DNA of 64,000 nucleotides from Lepidodermella squamata (lineage: Eukaryota; Gastrotricha), in assembly GCA_047495785.1 (NCBI GenBank), contig JBLDXI010000054.1, positions 682,001 to 746,000 on the forward strand, in the 5' to 3' direction. Positions within the stretch are counted from its first letter, which is position 1; every line of letters starts with the position of its first letter. Position numbers and translations under genes: made by a program. Positions 43,682-54,475 of the stretch are shown one piece after another. Under the pieces are notes generated by a model, which was not told the origin of the DNA, ran no database searches, and worked only from the letters and a program-made list of their open reading frames with translations.

Positions 43682-44918
43682 GGGCACCTCTTCGCGTCCG
43701 GGGAGCTTTTCTCGAATGATGGCTGGAATGCGGCCGTAACCCCGTTTCCTCCGATAATGACGCAAAATCAGCCTATTTTAGACTATTTTCAGCCCAAATT
43801 TCTGTAAAATACCGTTAGCAAAGCTCACTTCGCTCGCATCTATAATTAACCTCTGGTTTGCTGGGACCAATGCATCGATTTTGAGCATTTTCCTCATATT
43901 TGTTCAAGTAGGAAACAGAAAGGCCATAAAAATGTATGTGAATTAAAGTCAAGATCCCTGTGGGGTTATCTGAGTGTCACAACTTTGGCCCGTTTAAGTT
44001 TTACCGCGTAGGATTGCTTAGGAACTACCGCTGAAGGAATCGCTTGCCTTCTCTTGACTCAAGTTGTGGGGAATCATTCGGCTTAGGTATTTGAAGTTTG
44101 TTTTCAAGGCTTGTGGAATTGCTATAAAAATTTCAATTACCTGTGGAATTTTCAAAAGCTCCTGTTAATCGAACCCGCCACATCGGCTACGTGCAAGCAA
44201 TAGAACTTTCGAGAAAGAATATTTGTCAAGAAAAAATTGCTTGAAGTTAAACGAGAATTTGCGGCCGATGAATGATCATGTTGGTACGGCGATGAAAAAC
44301 GTTTTCGATTTCGGCTCTGGTTTGCGGCCACTAAACGTTTAAGGTTTAGTACCGTTTATGAGGTTGCAGGGTTGTCTACGAGTCGAAAAATCGATCCATG
44401 ACCAGGCTCACCAGCAAATATTATCTCCAAACCCGGCCTGAAGACAACTCTGCGAGGCCCATCGTGAAAATATGGCTTGATAAATCGGTCGCAATGAAAA
44501 TTTCTGATTTTTTCTTACGAGCAGCTAAAAACTGATCAAGTTAGAAGTGGAAAATGATCACTTGAACTCATCTCGACCAGGCGTAAAACGACGAGCTCGT
44601 TCAAAGTGGACAGGTCGCTATCATCAATCGCGTGTCGTCTGGCCAAAGTTCAAGTCCAAAAATAGTCCAACATTTATTCTTTGAACGCCATCTAAAGACG
44701 ACTGGGTATTTTCGAAGTCGTCATCAGCTTAAGGCGATTTTACCGAATGAAGCTGGCTTCATCTGGCGAAAAAGACTAGGCGCCGGTTTCAAATTGCTCA
44801 TCATTAGCCGTGACCTACTTTTTACCACCAGCTTCATTTTATTGCTAAGATCCTATAAAAATAGGTCAACATGGATTTTCGAGATAAAAACGCTCGATTT
44901 TGGACTAACTCGACTTAT
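43682..44918. other. Intergenic, downstream of the sugar transporter
   Basis: No exon on either strand that I can support. A long plus-strand frame at 44632-45219 is the antisense shadow of transporter exon 6 with an unrelated extension. Confidence 0.5.
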
Positions 44919-46919
44919 TCAGATTACAGATTTTAAAGCGCTCGTGGCACATCGGCACTGTACTAGGGGCTGTCCGGCTGCGTATCTCTCAGCGGGTGTG
45001 ATAGTCGTCAGCCTGGACGAGGTTTCCGGAGCGAAAACGACACAGAACACCAGCTCAAAAGCAGCCACAGCGGCGAAGACGATGAATGACAAGTGGCCGA
45101 TAGAGGCTTGCGTTGCCGAGAATAGAAAGCTGCAGGCAATGTTTGATGCCCACAAACAAAACATGACGCAGCTCATCGCAACAGGCCTTGCATCCTGGCC
45201 GAATAACTCTGCAGCGTAGAGTATCGGTACAGGCCCAGCGCCGAATGTGAAGCAAAACTGGAATGTAGCGAAGCCAACAATGCTTGCTTGAATATTCTGG
45301 AATAAAATTCAAGAGATTTTCAGACGGAATTATGTACAACTCACGTTTAACGAAAGAACAACAACAAGTAAGACTAGAGACATTGTAATTCCAGTCATGG
45401 ATATAATCATTGTGAGCCTGCGTCCCAGTCTATCCACGACCACGCTATTAGCTAATGCCCCGAGAAGATTCGAAACGCTCACGCCAAGGTTGGCTAGACC
45501 TGCCATATCGCTTGAGAGCCCCACTGAGTTCAACACATTTGTCGCGTAGAAATACACGGCCGACATCCCGGTGAGCTGAGCGCTAACTCTGGTCACTACA
45601 ACTAGAACGAGCGGCCACCAGATGGCTCGGTTTTTGACGATAGATGCCATCGAAACGAGTTCAACGCTAGCTTCCTCAGCCGCCATAATCTTCATCGCAG
45701 CAATTTGTGCTGAGATCTCGGGTTCGGATAGTCCCTGCAATTTCCGCAAAGCTGCAATTGGAAGATGTTGAAGGTTCAGCGTTAAAACTTCTTCGGGGCA
45801 TTGCGCGAAGTAGGATCCTCGAATGAGGAGGTATTTTTGGGCCCCAATTTTATGATTAAAGAGTTTCCCCTGTGGTTTTTTGGGTGTTAAACTTGGGGGA
45901 CGATACCCCTCATTCCCTTCCCTGTACTTCGCGCCCTGTTTCGGTGTCGATTTGTTATGAAATGGATGAGTCATTTCTTTGTGAATTTGGTTCCGATTAT
46001 ACCAAAAATGAGGACCTGCATAACAGTTAAAAATCCTATACCTTCTTCCGCTGCCTTTTCGTTACCTTGATCCACAAGATACCGCGGGCTTTCCACGACA
46101 AAAAGTAGAAGGATTATTTGGATTACATCCAAGACTAGTTCGAATACTTTGAAAGGTCATTATTATGAAACGATTCCAGGCAAGCATCTCAGTAATCTTA
46201 CGAAAAAGGTATTGCCAAATGTATTGCCGGCCAAGTAAAAATCCCAGGCCGAGCAGGCTTGCCGTTATAGGCCCAGTTGAATTGCCGTAGCCGAACAAAC
46301 AACCGAAGAAGCCTCGTTTCTGCGCTGGAGCATGTTCGATCGCTAGCGATGGCGCTATCGACATGGACAGTCCAGCCTGAATTCCGACAATCGTACGGCC
46401 GAGGAATAGCGGAATGGAGCTGTTTGTCCAGGGTGTAACAAACAGGATAGCAGAACCCACGACGCCAATGGCAGCGCACAACATCAGAGCTTTCTTTCTG
46501 AAAAACGGAGGGTTTTACATCAAAATGAAAAGCGAGTGTGATTTCATTACTTTCCCATGATAGAGCATATTTTGACTGGAAACCAAGTTGATCCTATCAG
46601 GCCGCCTATGAGGTACAGAGTAACGATGACCGACCACTGGGTACGCAAATCATATTGAGAGATCCATCGTCCATTTTCCTTATATGTCTCGTTTACATAA
46701 GTTGTGATGACTGCGTACGGCGTGTTCAGAACTCCTAATACAAAGTATTATGCTATAATTGCAGAGATAAATTCAGAGAAAATTCCTACCCAAGTTGAAA
46801 CCATATAGAAAAGAGCTACCCATGCTGATGGTTATATTGCAAAATACGAGATACCAAGTCCACTGATTTTGACGCGAGTCATAGATAACAGCAGTGTCTT
46901 GCTTTTGACAGCAACCCAT
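44919..46919 (-). CDS. GLUT-like facilitative sugar transporter, SLC2 family (512 aa)
   Basis: Six exons: 46919-46790, 46734-46551, 46497-46202, 46146-46042, 45790-45345 and 45296-44919. Together they give 512 aa, the standard GLUT length with 12 TM helices. Family landmarks: GFNLGVLNTPY after TM1, LFLGRTIVGIQAGLS in TM4, VESPRYLV after TM6, QLTGMSAVYFYATNV in TM7, VDRLGRR between TM8 and TM9, GPVPILYAAELFGQDARP in TM10, and PETSSR after TM12. These motifs mark a facilitative hexose carrier in the plasma membrane; the substrate cannot be read. I start at 46919 (MGCCQKQ) because a splice-acceptor-like tttacag lies just upstream, and the longer frame from 46964 would begin inside it. Acceptors of introns 3 and 4 (TCAAAG, CCGAAG) lack a pyrimidine tract. 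Intron 4 (251 bp) contains a 10-bp inverted-repeat element. Fragments of this gene lie in units A and B. Confidence 0.88.
45803..45934. repeat. Intronic element with 10-bp inverted ends
   Basis: gcgcgaagta at 45803-45812 is inverted exactly at 45925-45934 (tacttcgcgc), within intron 4 of the sugar transporter, almost abutting the splice acceptor. The left end shares a 16-nt string with 4438-4453, also intronic. Confidence 0.45.
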
Positions 46920-47060
46920 CGTGATGGCCGATAATAGTTGTATTAATCTTCTGTAAAATTTCAAACTCTAAAATTTTATCGTTTAATTTGTTGAGACGCT
47001 AGTTATACTCAATTATTTATCTCTACTCGAAATAATTGCGAAGAGCAATTGCAAATGAAT

Positions 47061-47223
47061 TTGCGAAAATTTGCCATTCTCCTGCAGCGGCTGGCTCTTT
47101 CGGGAAAAATTGAACAAATTAAAAAAAAAATTAGTTCATCAATTGAGAATTATTGAGAAACCAGCCATGTATTCATTTTTTTCCGAAAGAGCCAGCCGCG
47201 GTGGAATGACAATTTTGCGAAAA
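47061..47223. mobile_element. Fold-back MITE, about 160 bp
   Basis: A perfect 17-bp inverted pair at 47088-47104 and 47183-47199 (core gcggctggctctttcgg) is extended outward by about 25 imperfect bases on each side (gcgaaaattt... against ...aattttgcga). AT-rich loop. No ORF. Confidence 0.7.
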
Positions 47224-47249
47224 ATAACCAATTATAAACCTATTTAGCA

Positions 47250-47898
47250 CAGTGGTCCTCAAACCGTGTTTTTCCGGCCGCATGCGGCCGGCGAGACTCA
47301 CTTTGGCGGCTGGCAGAGATCCACCAATCTCTTGCATGGCGTACGGCCGGACGGCTCTTTCGAGGGAAATAATCCAAGGTTTCAAATAATTTGTTCACAT
47401 TTTCCAGCAAAATTCGACGTATCCTAATGATGAATAACCACAATTTTCTTAAAAGTTTCTCGCTTCGCTCGCTGAATATCTTTCAAATCTTTATTTTATT
47501 GAGTTTTTAGCATTGAATATAACAACCAACGCCTCGAGAAACACTCAGAGCCCATTTTTAGCGCCTTTTAGCCCATTTTCAAAAATAATTATGGAGAAAT
47601 ATTTTCAGCTAAAGCTCCGCTCGCAAAGGTTAATTATTGCATGGGTTTGGAGTTTGCAGGCCAAATATTAATTGGCCAAAATCTTACATAAAATGTCTTC
47701 CACTTCAGTTGAATGAACAATCAGGTTTCGCGTAAAAAGTCAAGAACCACTACTCAAACCGCAATGACAATTAAATAACAATCCGCGAAAACTTCAATTC
47801 TCGATTATAGAGGCGTGCAGCCGGTTGAGGGGTCAAGAGACAATGCGGCCGGAAAAGTTGCCAGCCGGCCGCAATTTTTGACCGTTTGAGAACCACTG
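47250..47898. mobile_element. hAT-type MITE, 649 bp, with 8-bp target duplication
   Basis: The ends cagtggtcctcaaac and gtttgagaaccactg are inverted at 14 of 15 positions and are typical hAT termini. The flanks atttagca (47242-47249) and atttagcg (47899-47906) form an 8-bp target duplication with one mismatch. Subterminal ggccggccgc-type repeats occur near both ends. No transposase frame, so it is non-autonomous. Confidence 0.88.
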
Positions 47899-49224
47899 AT
47901 TTAGCGAGTTTTGAAATATTATCCACAGGTTTGCCTGGTATCTTAAGATACAGGACTGCCTCTCGTATATAAGAGCAAAAATCTAACCTTGCCGTTTTTG
48001 AGCTATCGATGAAAAGGATGTAACCTTAGTTTTTGGCCAATTAACGCCAAAGGTTCATTTTGCCCAAAACGGCAGCAACAAATAACGTGCAAGAACTTTT
48101 ATAACACCACTAACGTGGCAAGAATTTCGGTAATCTAGAACGCACTAGTTGACGCAGCCTTAAGTAGGGGATAAATTTAACATAATATCATCAGCCGGGC
48201 ACAGGAATTATCTGTATCAAGCTTCAGAATGCCTAAGTCGTTAAATAAAAAATCTGTGCGCACCTTTTATATTTCAACGTTAAGGATTAAAGCCATTAGC
48301 CAAATGCATATTAGCACAGTCGACGTTAGGCTTTTTAAACTCTTGGAATATTTTACACAATTTTGTATTTGCATGTATTCGTATTTATGTACAGTGTGTC
48401 TAACATTGTTTGCAACATTATAAATTGCTGCCATTCGCTCATTTTGGCGAATTTTTTCTTGTTTGACCATGATTTCGAAAGCTCTAATTGATAGTAAGTT
48501 TATGTGGTTGAAAAGACTTTTGACGTAGCTTGCAAAATGCCGATGCTGTGATAGAAAGAAGAAAATAAATTGATATTAAAAATTGGCTTCAGAATTCCCG
48601 ACGATTACCGACGAAGACTGCATTTATAGTAGATTTATCTATCAAAATTTGCTTGGGGGCAAGCAGGTACACACTAAGATAGCAAGAACAATTGTAAGTC
48701 TCATTATTTTGAAGAAAATGAAGAAGTCACACGGAATTTAAGAATTTGAGGAAATTAAGAGAATAAAAACTTGACGAGGGAAACTGACACTACGATAACG
48801 AAGAGAACTTTCACCTACTGAACAAATATTACCGACAATTCTTACTTCGCCCCTGGAAGATGATAGAGAATTAAGAAAATTCCAAATTAGGTACACATTG
48901 TAATTATGAATGAAGAGAATGAAGTGACTTATTGACTACAACGACACTACACTCGCTAACAGTAAAATAAAAACTACTTAACGGGAACATTGCTTATTTG
49001 CATTTAACGCGGAATGGTAGAATATTTTCATTTTATACCTACTGCTTCGGTCCGTGCATCTTTGAGTAGAACATATGATAAAACTAAAGCTTTATCTATT
49101 TATTTTATTTATCCGTTATTTATCCACGCATACAATCACGCATCCATTCACGGATTAAAACTTAGTGCCCCGTTATTTTATAATTTAGACCTGAATATAG
49201 CAGAGATTTTGCCTTGTGTTGTTG

Positions 49225-49345
49225 GCCGCAATGATTTCGCTGCGCGCGCGAGGAAGGCTGCAATTATTTGTTGCGCAATAAATGCGAGCGAGGCGCATTT
49301 ACGCGTAAAACGCGCCAACCAATAGGAGCGCGCGCGCGAAGGAAA
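49225..49345. other. CpG-dense patch with CCAAT motif
   Basis: Alternating cgcgcgcg runs near 49245 and 49331, a palindromic tttacgcgtaaa, and gcgccaaccaatagg, in otherwise AT-rich DNA. It could be a promoter-like patch or a Z-DNA-prone tract; no gene clearly starts here. Confidence 0.35.
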
Positions 49346-49519
49346 CACCCGCGGGCCGGAAAATGTGCAAAAAAGTCAGCAAATAGAGGACAATCGAATT
49401 AGAATCTCAATGGGCCTGATTATCGGTACATGGTACACTTAATCTGCACGTTTACATTTTTATATAGGACAATTTTCTACTATTAATTTTATTGTGTAAA
49501 AAATAACGTTTCCAGTCAA

Positions 49520-52275
49520 TTAGCACATGATGACGAAATATGCGTACAAATTAGTTGCTAGGAACAGCGCAATCGAAAACAGAAGAGCAGACAGGTCCAT
49601 AGCTCGCACCAGGCTCATGTCCCGTAACAAGCAGATAAATGGCTCAGGAATCTCCTCCGAAGCGATTTCATCTTCGTGAGCCCAAGCTAACGCAAAACAA
49701 TCGTAGACCGTTATCAACGCCGTAATGCAACTCAGCATGAAAATGTACTGCCCCAGTAGAATCGGCTCAGACGATTTCGGGACACTAGCAGCCGCATTCG
49801 ATTGTGCGACTGTTAGCGAGAGCATAACCGTTGCGCAGAAAGCCGTTCGATTTGCATCGCCAGGGAGTAGAATGAAAGAAGCGTAAACAAGACCCATTAA
49901 GATGAAGCATGGCGGCAACAGATTCAAAAGGTAGTACGCAGGATTACGATCTAATCTAAGCTTGATGGCGAAGTAGCTTGAAGACGTGTTCTGCCGCATC
50001 ACAGATGGAGTGAGTCCAAGCTGCGACTTGGCCCCGGAAACCCACCACATATCACTTTCCAGGTTTTCGCGGCCTTTCAACATAACTCCCGCAAATTTTT
50101 GAAACTCGGGAGGCTGTTCAATCAGGAAGAACACGTCACACAACTGCGAGTCGAAAGGAAATTTTCGGAGACACAATTTGCAGTCAGTTTGTATCACACC
50201 AAAGCGGACCCAGTGAAAATAAAGAGTTCGATTCGGTCGACTTGGCAGGTAGACAATATCGGTTTTGTCTGAGAATTCCAGACTTGATAGGAATATGTCT
50301 TCGGAGCTGTTGGGGGATATCAAACTCGGCCTCCAAACTCGACTACCATCCGCTGTGAACACGCGTTCTTCATCGCCTGCATTCGGAGCCGTCACGTTAC
50401 TATCACAGCTTCGAACGATCCATTGCAAGCGGAGAGAGGCAAGAATCGACAATTGTTGCTTCATCACGTCTATCCCAATCAATTTTTCAACACTGAATGT
50501 CGCATAAATTTCAGTATGAGGCGCTGGGGCTATCACTTTTGGATCGATGTAGATGCAGGGGAGGAGGTCTTCGAGAATCACTGATGGGTAAATGTTACCG
50601 TTGATCACCTCTGGGATAGGAAACTCTGAACGATAATTGTTCGCGCCGTAGTCTTCAATTCGGCTCACGGTTGAAATGTCCTGCTTTGCCGAGGTACTTC
50701 GTCCTGAAAGGGGTGTTGCTTCGGTAGAAATCACTGCTATATCAGGGGATGCTGAAGTGATTAGGCTGCGTTCTTCACGCTGTCCCATGGTTGAGAATTG
50801 TTGGTTAGCCGAGCCGCCTGTACCAAACGGAGCGAATGTTGGATAGTCTCCCGAAAACCCCATTGAATCTTCGTGGGCTGTGGAACTGACTGATAATGGT
50901 CCCGCCGATGTTATTTCTGAAAGGCTTGGAGTAGAATCAGTAATCGCATTTTCGAAGCTGGCCTCGGTAGATCCTGAAGCTGGAAATTGATATGAGGTCG
51001 TTGAGGATGTTGGTTTTGTTGATGATATCACAAATGATGATGTGAAAAAAGCTGGGCTTGTTGTATCACTTGCTATAGGAGTTACTGTCGAATCAATCCG
51101 AGCGATGAGGGTTGAGGTTGGACCAGTTACGGAATCACTGGAAGTTTCTGAAGCTGAATAAGCTGTTGATATATCTTGAGGAATCGTCGACTCGGCTAAT
51201 GATGCTTTGGATGTGAATGTGTTAGATACGACGCCTATCGACGTCGTAGCTGCTGATGATGACGTCGATGTAGAGGTTGATGTTGATGATGAGGATGATG
51301 TGTAACACCCAGGGCCGCATCCGATTTTAAACATGTAGAACTTGTTTAGCAAAGCATCGCCATCAGCGTTCCCAAGGGCTGTGATGCTAACCTTCACGTT
51401 CCCAGAAGCGATCAAAGCCCGCAATCCAGGAACGTATACGTTACTGAAGCAAGTTCCTGGAGCATTTACGCCACTAGGAGATATTGCAGCCTGAAAAGCA
51501 AATATTAGACGATTGGATCTCCTCAGAGATGGATCTCACCGAGATCGTATCGTTGTAGAATTGCACAACCATTCTGAAGCTCGTACTAGTCCCAGTGAAT
51601 ACGTTTGCACCACAAGCGGAACCTGATGTGGCTGAGGGTGTTCCAGGCATGTTAACACTCGGAGAAGAAGCCATTCCTCCTGGAACCGAGGTAACATAAG
51701 CCAACGAGCCAGGTTTTATTCGCTGAAAGATGGCCAATCCTTTCATAGAATTGAAACCGACACTGCAGCCTGAAACTTGATTTCCTGTATAATGTAAAAT
51801 GATAATGTATTCCTTTCTTCTGGTGGTGAGTTAAGTTACCAAATCCAACCGTTGTAGTGGACAAGAAAATCCCAAACCAAGCATTGTTGGCTGTTGAATC
51901 GTACTTTGACGCGGCGTCATATTCAATTCGAAACTCGGACACGTCAGCTGGGATAGCTTGATTTAGACTAAGTGTTCCCGAGCAGTAGAGCAGTCCTCCA
52001 AGATTCAACCCACCCCCGAGAAGGCTCATTGCTGTTAGCTGATAACCTGAGCCTAAATTCAGTCCCACGCCCAGGGATGTTGAAATTCCGCCCGAATTAG
52101 CAGTCACGCTTGAGTTGACAGTATCGAACGATACTCCTGAGAGATAAGAAGCGTTGTAGAACAACGGAAGGCTCATCAAATTGATATTCGGGGCTGGATC
52201 AGAGGGAGCGGCCATGGTTTCCAGAGATAGGGCTAGCAGGGCGAGTAGCTGAAGCGGCATTTTGAAGTTAGCCAT
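49520..52275 (-). CDS. Chimeric pentameric ligand-gated ion channel with extra N-terminal domain and mucin linker (883 aa)
   Basis: Exons 52275-51840, 51784-51540 and 51490-49520 join in frame. After a signal peptide (MPLQLLALLALSLETMA), residues about 25-290 form a Gly/Ser-rich, probably beta-sandwich domain with several Cys pairs (LYCSG, VSGCSVGF, GSACGAN, PGTCFSN, IGCGPGCYT). I do not recognise it. Residues about 292-515 are a Ser/Thr-rich mucin-like linker. A pLGIC ligand-binding domain follows: RVWRPSL and Cys-loop CKLCLRKFPFDSQLC with 13 residues between the outer Cys. M1 has NLLPPCFILM. M2 reads TAFCATVMLSLTVAQSNAAA with Leu at 9'. M3, a very short cytoplasmic loop (about 25 residues) and M4 end the protein. 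The usual acidic -1' residue of cation channels is replaced by Asn, so selectivity is unclear. All added parts would be extracellular. A decayed paralogue lies at 37811-39420. Confidence 0.87.
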
Positions 52276-52965
52276 GCCCTAGTGTTACTGATTATAGATA
52301 ATCATTCAACTATGACTTGCACTCTTCGATTAGCTGTAAATGCCGGCTGTGAGGTAGGCAATATGTGAATTACTTATGCATAAAATTGATGCGCACTGAG
52401 TGCGCCAGCCGGCGTTTTTAATTGCTGTTGTCACTTTGTAGAACAAAAATGCCTTGAAAACATTCGCAGCCATATATGTTAATGGGACAAATAGCCCCAT
52501 TAAAGCAGCGTTCGATGTTAAAAAAAAACTTTTTTTTATTATCAGCCTGTTGTCCAAGCTTGCTAGGCTTCGAATTATCGAATGCAGCCTGAATTATTGA
52601 TGTTACAAAAACATCCGGCGATAAAGTTCAGTCCGTGCCCCGAGCAAATTGGAACGAGAGACATTTTAAAACCAGACGTCAGTGGTGTTTACTCTGGCAA
52701 TTCCAAGTTGCCGAGACAAAAAACAAGATAGAAATGAATTTTGGCCGCTATTGGCTGCTTAACGTGATATTCAAGAAGGTTCCGGGTTCCGGTATTTCCT
52801 CACTCATCAACCTTACGCGGATCACTGAATACTTCTGATCTGGATCTGAATTTTCCTGTTATTTTTGAAGTTTTTTTATTTTGTATAAGTAATGGAGGCT
52901 CGCTATTTAAAATACGACTGAAACAAGTTGCTTCAACTACTAAGCAATCAATTTCCCGATGTCAA
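52276..52965. other. Intergenic
   Basis: Upstream of the chimeric channel and downstream of the class A GPCR. A poly-A/T run lies near 52518-52535. Nothing else recognised. Confidence 0.5.
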
Positions 52966-54222
52966 TCAATATTTCACGGCTATGCGGGCTGTGCGCTTTT
53001 TAAATTTCGGAATAAATCGAAGCCAATCAAATTTCATCGATGACATCTTTTGAAACAGGCTTTCAATGTGAGATGGAGTGATAGATTGAAGGATGACGTT
53101 AAGGAAAATGCCGGCCATGTAACTGAACACGGCAAACTTCCTAACCCAGGCATCTTCCACAGTCCAAGAGCCAAGTGACCATGCAACCGTGGTGAAGGTT
53201 GAATAGAACCCTGGTAGATATGTCACGATCAGAATTATGAAGCTGGCTATTGACATTTTGACCAAATAAATCTCTTTTCTCTGCCATTCAGCCAAGTTGT
53301 TTCTAGTTTTAGAAGTTGTTGTAGCAGTTCGCGTCCCAAGCGTCGAAGTTCCGTGCGTTCCGCTAGTTACATAACGTGACTTCTTCAAACGATCGATGAC
53401 TTTGAAGGTTTTCCAGTAGTTGAAAACCAGACAGGTAGCACAGCACGGAAAGGAAATGAAGTAGTAGAGCAAGATTAGAAACGATGTGTCGAAATCACCG
53501 TAGAGACTGTAGTCCCAGTTGCCGCAAACTAGAACAGATTGATTGTTATTCACCCCAGCAATGACAACTCGTTGTGTTGTTACACTGTTCCAAGGCCACC
53601 AGACAAAGCTGGACGTAACAATCAGACAAATTATCAGCACGCAACAATTTACGGCAGCTAACTGAAATGGGAAGATCAATTATAAGTAAATGGGCTCTAT
53701 TTTCATTACTAGTACCTTGAAGGTATTCGGCTTGTAGTTGATTTTGTTCGAGGTGATGCAAAGCCGCCTTTCGTAAGAGATCGAAGCTTCAGTGACTAAA
53801 CCGTAGCCGCCAATCGCCCATATGAGCCAGACAGCTATCGTACAGGCTTCTCGGGTGGACTCCCACCAGCCTGTCCGAAGAACGGCCAACAAACCGTAGC
53901 AGTAGCAAAACATGATGATTGCATTTCGAACGTGTATGCAGCATGTTAGCATGAGAAAATCGCGTCGAACGCCTCGACGAACATACAGGTAAATGTTGAC
54001 TATTGATGCGATGATTGCGAGGATTGAAATTAACGTGCAAGCGATTGTCCAACCCAGGCGGTCGTTCACACTCTTCGAAGCAACGTCGTGATAGAAAGAG
54101 ACGTAGTAGGGCTTAGCCCGGCCGTAACCCCTCTCTGGTAAATCAACCTCGAGCCATGCGCCATTGAGTATTTTCGCATACGTCACTGCAGTTTTGTTTT
54201 TAGTATTCAATGAAATATTCAT
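52966..54222 (-). CDS. Rhodopsin-like (class A) orphan GPCR (400 aa)
   Basis: Exons 54222-53716 and 53661-52966 with a 54 bp intron (GTACTA...TTTCAG) in phase 0 between TM3 and TM4. Seven hydrophobic helices are clear: TM1 WTIACTLISILAIIASIVNI, TM3 TIAVWLIWAIGGYGLVTEA and TM6 with TYLPGF. Cys before TM3 (REACTIAV) and Cys in ECL2 (VLVCGNWD) form the usual disulfide pair. DRY at the end of TM3 is YER, and the TM7 NPxxY motif is absent (the helix ends LQSITPSHIE). The third intracellular loop has a Thr/Ser-rich insertion (TSGTHGTSTLGTRTATTTSK). The N-terminus is short with an NxT site and no signal peptide. It is a plasma-membrane receptor; the ligand cannot be inferred. The missing NPxxY suggests altered activation. 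Confidence 0.82.
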
Positions 54223-54475
54223 CTCAAGCTTGATTCAAAGTTGAAACTGTTCAGCGAATCTGAATTGTGGAAAATGGGTACACGAGGACAGCTCGTGAAT
54301 CTGATGTATCCGAATTATTCAACCGCCCACTTGTTCAATTATTTGCTTCAGGTCTAGAATTTTCTTAACGCGTCAGCATGACTGATCTGTCAGCCATCTG
54401 CACTAAAACCCTACCAATCATAGACTTCCCCTGCTTTCTTTCCTGTCAGTGGTTTTTCAATCAGGGGTCCATGAT

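Larger units (their letters stand above)
46920..49519. other. Intergenic with MITEs and a CpG-rich patch
   Basis: Contains the fold-back element 47061-47223, the hAT-type MITE 47250-47898 and a CpG-dense patch at 49225-49345. Short frames at 48229-48423 and 49014-49325 are AT-rich or repetitive and unsupported. Confidence 0.55.

Noticed and set aside
44632-45219. Long plus-strand frame over the transporter 3' end
   Set aside because: Most of it is antisense to transporter exon 6, whose protein is clearly homologous to GLUT.
49014-49325. Plus-strand frame of 103 codons
   Set aside because: Built from repetitive tttatctattt-type DNA plus the CpG patch; no domain or splice support.
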